DNA of 7,371 bases from assembly GCA_036561005.1 (NCBI GenBank), contig DATBQE010000142.1, positions 1 through 7,371 on the forward strand, read 5' to 3'. A model generated the notes under the pieces. The model had not been told where the DNA came from. It searched no databases and saw nothing but the letters and a program-made list of their open reading frames with translations. Numbering within the stretch: the stretch's first letter is position 1; the number at the start of each line of letters is the position of its first letter. The stretch is from PKWO01 sp036561005 (GTDB lineage: Bacteria; Pseudomonadota; Gammaproteobacteria; Burkholderiales; Burkholderiaceae_D). Positions 6,226 to 7,371 of this stretch are shown in pieces. Both the position numbers and the translations under genes were made by a program.

Positions 6226-6270
6226 GTGCAATATGAAACCTACGCCTTGCGATCGGGGTCGCGGACGCGC
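6226..6270. other. attR: right junction of the serine-recombinase element
   Basis: Element sequence (atatgaaacctacGCC) meets istA sequence (gcgatcggggtcgcgg) at TT, 6247-6248. Right of it the minus-strand frame reads back into Asp-Pro-Asp-Arg of IstA. Left of it the minus-strand reading hits a stop (Lys-Ala-stop), which ends the N-terminal istA fragment. Confidence 0.75.
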
Positions 6271-6980
6271 GCCGGGTCGGCCACGACGCCATAGTGCGCC
6301 AGCACAGCGGCATAGACCGAATTCAGCTCCGGTTCGTAAAGGTCGGGCTTGATGACGCCTTCCTTCAGATTGTCCAGAACGCAATATTGAGCACAACCGC
6401 CGAAATACCGCCAGGCCTGCTCGTGCAGCTGAGCCCAAACTTCCTTGCTTGATTTCCACACCACGCGCCGAAAGCAACGGCGCGAATACCGCATCGTCAT
6501 AATGAACAGCCTAGGCCGACGGTAGCGGCCGGTGGCCGAAACGAGGGTGAGTGCGCCTTCGCCGTAATCGACCTGCACCTCTTCGCCGGGCGCAAATTCG
6601 AGCCGGTCGAACTGTTTGGGATCATGCTCAACCATCGTAGCGGCGAAGCGTTTGACGCTGTTGTAGCTGGCGCCGAAGGCAAACTTGTCAACGAGATCCT
6701 GGAAAATCGCCGTGAAATTGCGCCGCAGACGAAGTTGGGCTTGTATAAACTCCCGGTGCGGCTCACATTCTGACGGTCGACCCGGTGGTCGGGGTGGGGG
6801 AATTTGACTGATCGAGCCGGTGGTCGCCCCGGGGGAATTTGACTGTTCCTCGAAGCGCTTGGCGAGGCTGCGGATCGTCTTGCGATCAATTTGTGTGATG
6901 CGCGCAATTTGGCGCTGGCTCTGGCCGGCCGCCAGCAGCGTAAATACCGTTGTTTGCATATGTGGTTTCAAGACATTCAC
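6240..6980 (-). pseudogene. istA: IstA transposase, N-terminal part (istA interrupted)
   Basis: This is the first 245 codons of the IS21 transposase. The GTG at 6980-6978 is preceded by AAGGGGA (6993-6987) at six bases, so I prefer it to the ATG at 6959. An HTH at about 17-42 (QSQRQIARITQIDRKTIRSLAKRF) binds the IS ends. A proline-rich linker (about 48-72) follows, coded by two 35-bp direct repeats. The DDE core starts with VQVDYG (Asp138) and has VLDNLK (Asp203). It runs through DPARVRDPDRK and then stops, because inserted DNA supplies Ala and TAG. The third acidic residue (Glu249) is on the other side of the insertion, so this fragment cannot be catalytic by itself. Confidence 0.9.
6782..6851. 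repeat. Two 35-bp direct repeats inside istA carrying the IS end motif
   Basis: Units at 6782-6816 and 6817-6851 share CCGGTGGTCG and GGGGGAATTTGACTG and differ at about four bases in the middle and a few at the end. GGGGGAATTTGAC is also the core of the right terminal repeat (7117-7129), in the same orientation. Because 35 is not a multiple of three, the two units are translated in different frames (SNSPGATTG and QIPPPRPPG). Confidence 0.8.
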
Positions 6981-6988
6981 TCCAAATC

Positions 6989-7039
6989 CCCTTCGATAAA
7001 TGAAGGGAGAAGGTAACGTCCTGTCGCCGCGTCGCGGCG
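6989..7039. repeat. Two hairpins in the istA leader
   Basis: CCCTTC-gataaat-GAAGGG (6989-7007) overlaps the istA ribosome binding site (AAGGGGA on the minus strand), so folding of the mRNA would hide it. Further upstream CGCCGCG-T-CGCGGCG (7025-7039) is a perfect GC-rich inverted repeat. Together they could reduce istA expression from outside transcripts, a common protection in insertion sequences. This is an inference from sequence only. Confidence 0.45.
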
Positions 7040-7087
7040 CCTTTGAAACGCGAAATAATGCTCTATCGCATCATTGCGCGGCCATCA

Positions 7088-7137
7088 GGGTGGGGGATTT
7101 TGAATCGACCAAAGGTGGGGGAATTTGACCGGCCAAC
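7088..7137. repeat. Right terminal inverted repeat of the IS21 element
   Basis: From the inside outward it has GGGTGGGGGATTTTGA (7088-7103), ATCGACCAAA, then GGTGGGGGAATTTGACC (7114-7130) and GGCCAAC up to the tip. It matches the left end in inverted orientation. The A/T detail of the two motifs is swapped: the outer motif here is the AATTTGACC type, while at the left end that type is the inner one. Confidence 0.85.
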
Positions 7138-7241
7138 GGGGGCATCCACATCGTCGTAGGTCGTTCCGCGTCCACCAACGCGTCCACAATCACCGGGTTC
7201 GAACACCAGCTTGAGGGCTTTGAAAAAGCAGTTTCCACATC

Positions 7242-7371
7242 TCAGTGCTTAGGGAAGCATTTATCGTGGTGGCGACCACAAAGCGATTGTTTGCGATACA
7301 GCAACAAGGGCTTTGGCCGCGCAAGCAGATGCGAAACTTCGCTGATGGCGAGACCCAGGGTCTCCGCATCA
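7242..7371 (-). CDS. Possible C-terminal end of an unidentified protein (runs off the window)
   Basis: The minus-strand frame entering at the window edge reads DAETLGLAISEVSHLLARPKPLLLYRK and ends ...CFPKH with TGA at 7244-7242. Its first half looks protein-like, but 42 codons are too few to decide and I do not recognise it. The opposite strand is also open in one frame from 7129 to the window end without a supported start. In the rest of the flank (7138-7241) I see only a short direct repeat, CGCGTCCAC at 7167-7175 and 7179-7187, and no gene. Confidence 0.2.
   Translation of the reverse strand, partial: DAETLGLAISEVSHLLARPKPLLLYRKQSLCGRHHDKCFPKH

Larger units (their letters stand above)
2934..6248 (+). 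mobile_element. 3.3-kb integrative element driven by a large serine recombinase, inserted in istA
   Basis: The DNA between the two istA halves has no IS21 similarity, lies on the opposite strand, and is bounded by the same GCCTT block at 2930-2934 and 6244-6248. With TT as the exchanged dinucleotide the unit is 3313 bp and the empty site reads gtGCCT-TT-gcgatcg, giving istA codons Asp-Arg-Lys-Gly-Thr-Val-Glu in frame. In order it carries a DUF5372-like gene, an AT-rich control region, a double-HTH gene, a small unknown gene and the recombinase, all on the plus strand. It has no DDE transposase, terminal inverted repeats or target duplication, as expected for serine-recombinase integration. 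No cargo other than these genes is seen. I do not know a published name for it. Confidence 0.82.
964..7137 (-). mobile_element. IS21-family insertion sequence, interrupted by a 3.3-kb serine-recombinase element
   Basis: The IS is defined by imperfect inverted repeats at both ends and by an istA-istB pair on the minus strand with the ATGA overlap typical of IS21. Its span here is about 6.17 kb; removing the 3313-bp inner element leaves about 2.86 kb, a usual IS21-family size. The outermost shared bases are gccccGTTGG at the left and, as reverse complement, gcccccGTTGG at the right. The exact tips are therefore uncertain by a few bases. I see no direct target duplication next to either tip: the flanks ccccg and cgggg are complementary to each other rather than repeated. 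IstA is split, so self-transposition is probably blocked unless the inner element leaves. Confidence 0.88.

Noticed and set aside
2930..6248. GCCTT at both edges read as a 5-bp target duplication made by a DDE transposase.
   Set aside because: The element encodes no DDE transposase and has no terminal inverted repeats, and the serine-recombinase model with TT exchange restores istA exactly, while a 5-bp duplication leaves it out of frame.
6106..6294. ATG frame at the recombinase 3' end crossing attR.
   Set aside because: Overlaps the conserved recombinase C-terminus in another frame and continues into antisense istA; no support.
7193..7210. GGGTTCGAACACC resembles a tRNA T-arm, which could be an integration hot spot.
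   Set aside because: The bases on either side do not form a 5-bp T stem and no acceptor, D or anticodon arms can be built around it.

Overview
The window looks like chromosomal DNA of a GC-rich proteobacterium, most likely a betaproteobacterium near Burkholderiales. The basis is codon style, the sequence of the glutathione-S-transferase-type isomerase at the left edge, and the insertion-sequence and recombinase families present. This placement is an inference from remembered sequence character, not from a search. The window is a nest of three layers: host DNA, an IS21-family insertion sequence inside it, and a small serine-recombinase element inside the IS.

Left host part (1 to about 963): the 3' end of a maleylacetoacetate isomerase gene (maiA-like), then a short gene of unknown function (start 785). 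The reading frame of that gene runs into the left inverted repeat of the IS, so it is probably truncated.

IS21 layer (about 964-2935 and 6247-7137, minus strand): imperfect terminal inverted repeats of about 50 bp, each with two transposase-binding-like motifs; istA in two pieces; an intact istB overlapping istA by ATGA; and a possible third small ORF overlapping istB by ATGA. Without the inner element the IS would be about 2.86 kb. A further pair of 35-bp direct repeats carrying the terminal motif lies inside the istA coding sequence.

Inner element (2934-6248, unit length 3313 bp, plus strand): a DUF5372-like protein, an AT-rich control region with a good sigma70-type promoter overlapped by one arm of a perfect 13-bp inverted repeat, a 150-residue double-HTH protein, an 87-residue protein of unknown function, and a 686-residue large serine recombinase. 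It sits in the codon for Lys245 of IstA, just before the Gly-Thr-Val-Glu-Asn motif. A crossover at a TT dinucleotide explains both junctions. Excision at that TT rejoins istA exactly in frame, and the implied circular junction has inverted-repeat symmetry centred on the same TT. The insertion separates the second Asp of the presumed DDE triad from the catalytic Glu.

Right part (7138-7371): short flanking DNA with no recognised gene; a 42-codon partial frame runs off the end on the minus strand.

How the parts work together: the recombinase is the probable integrase and excisionase of the inner element, and the HTH protein is a candidate regulator or recombination partner. The IS cannot make full-length IstA while occupied, although istB stays intact.
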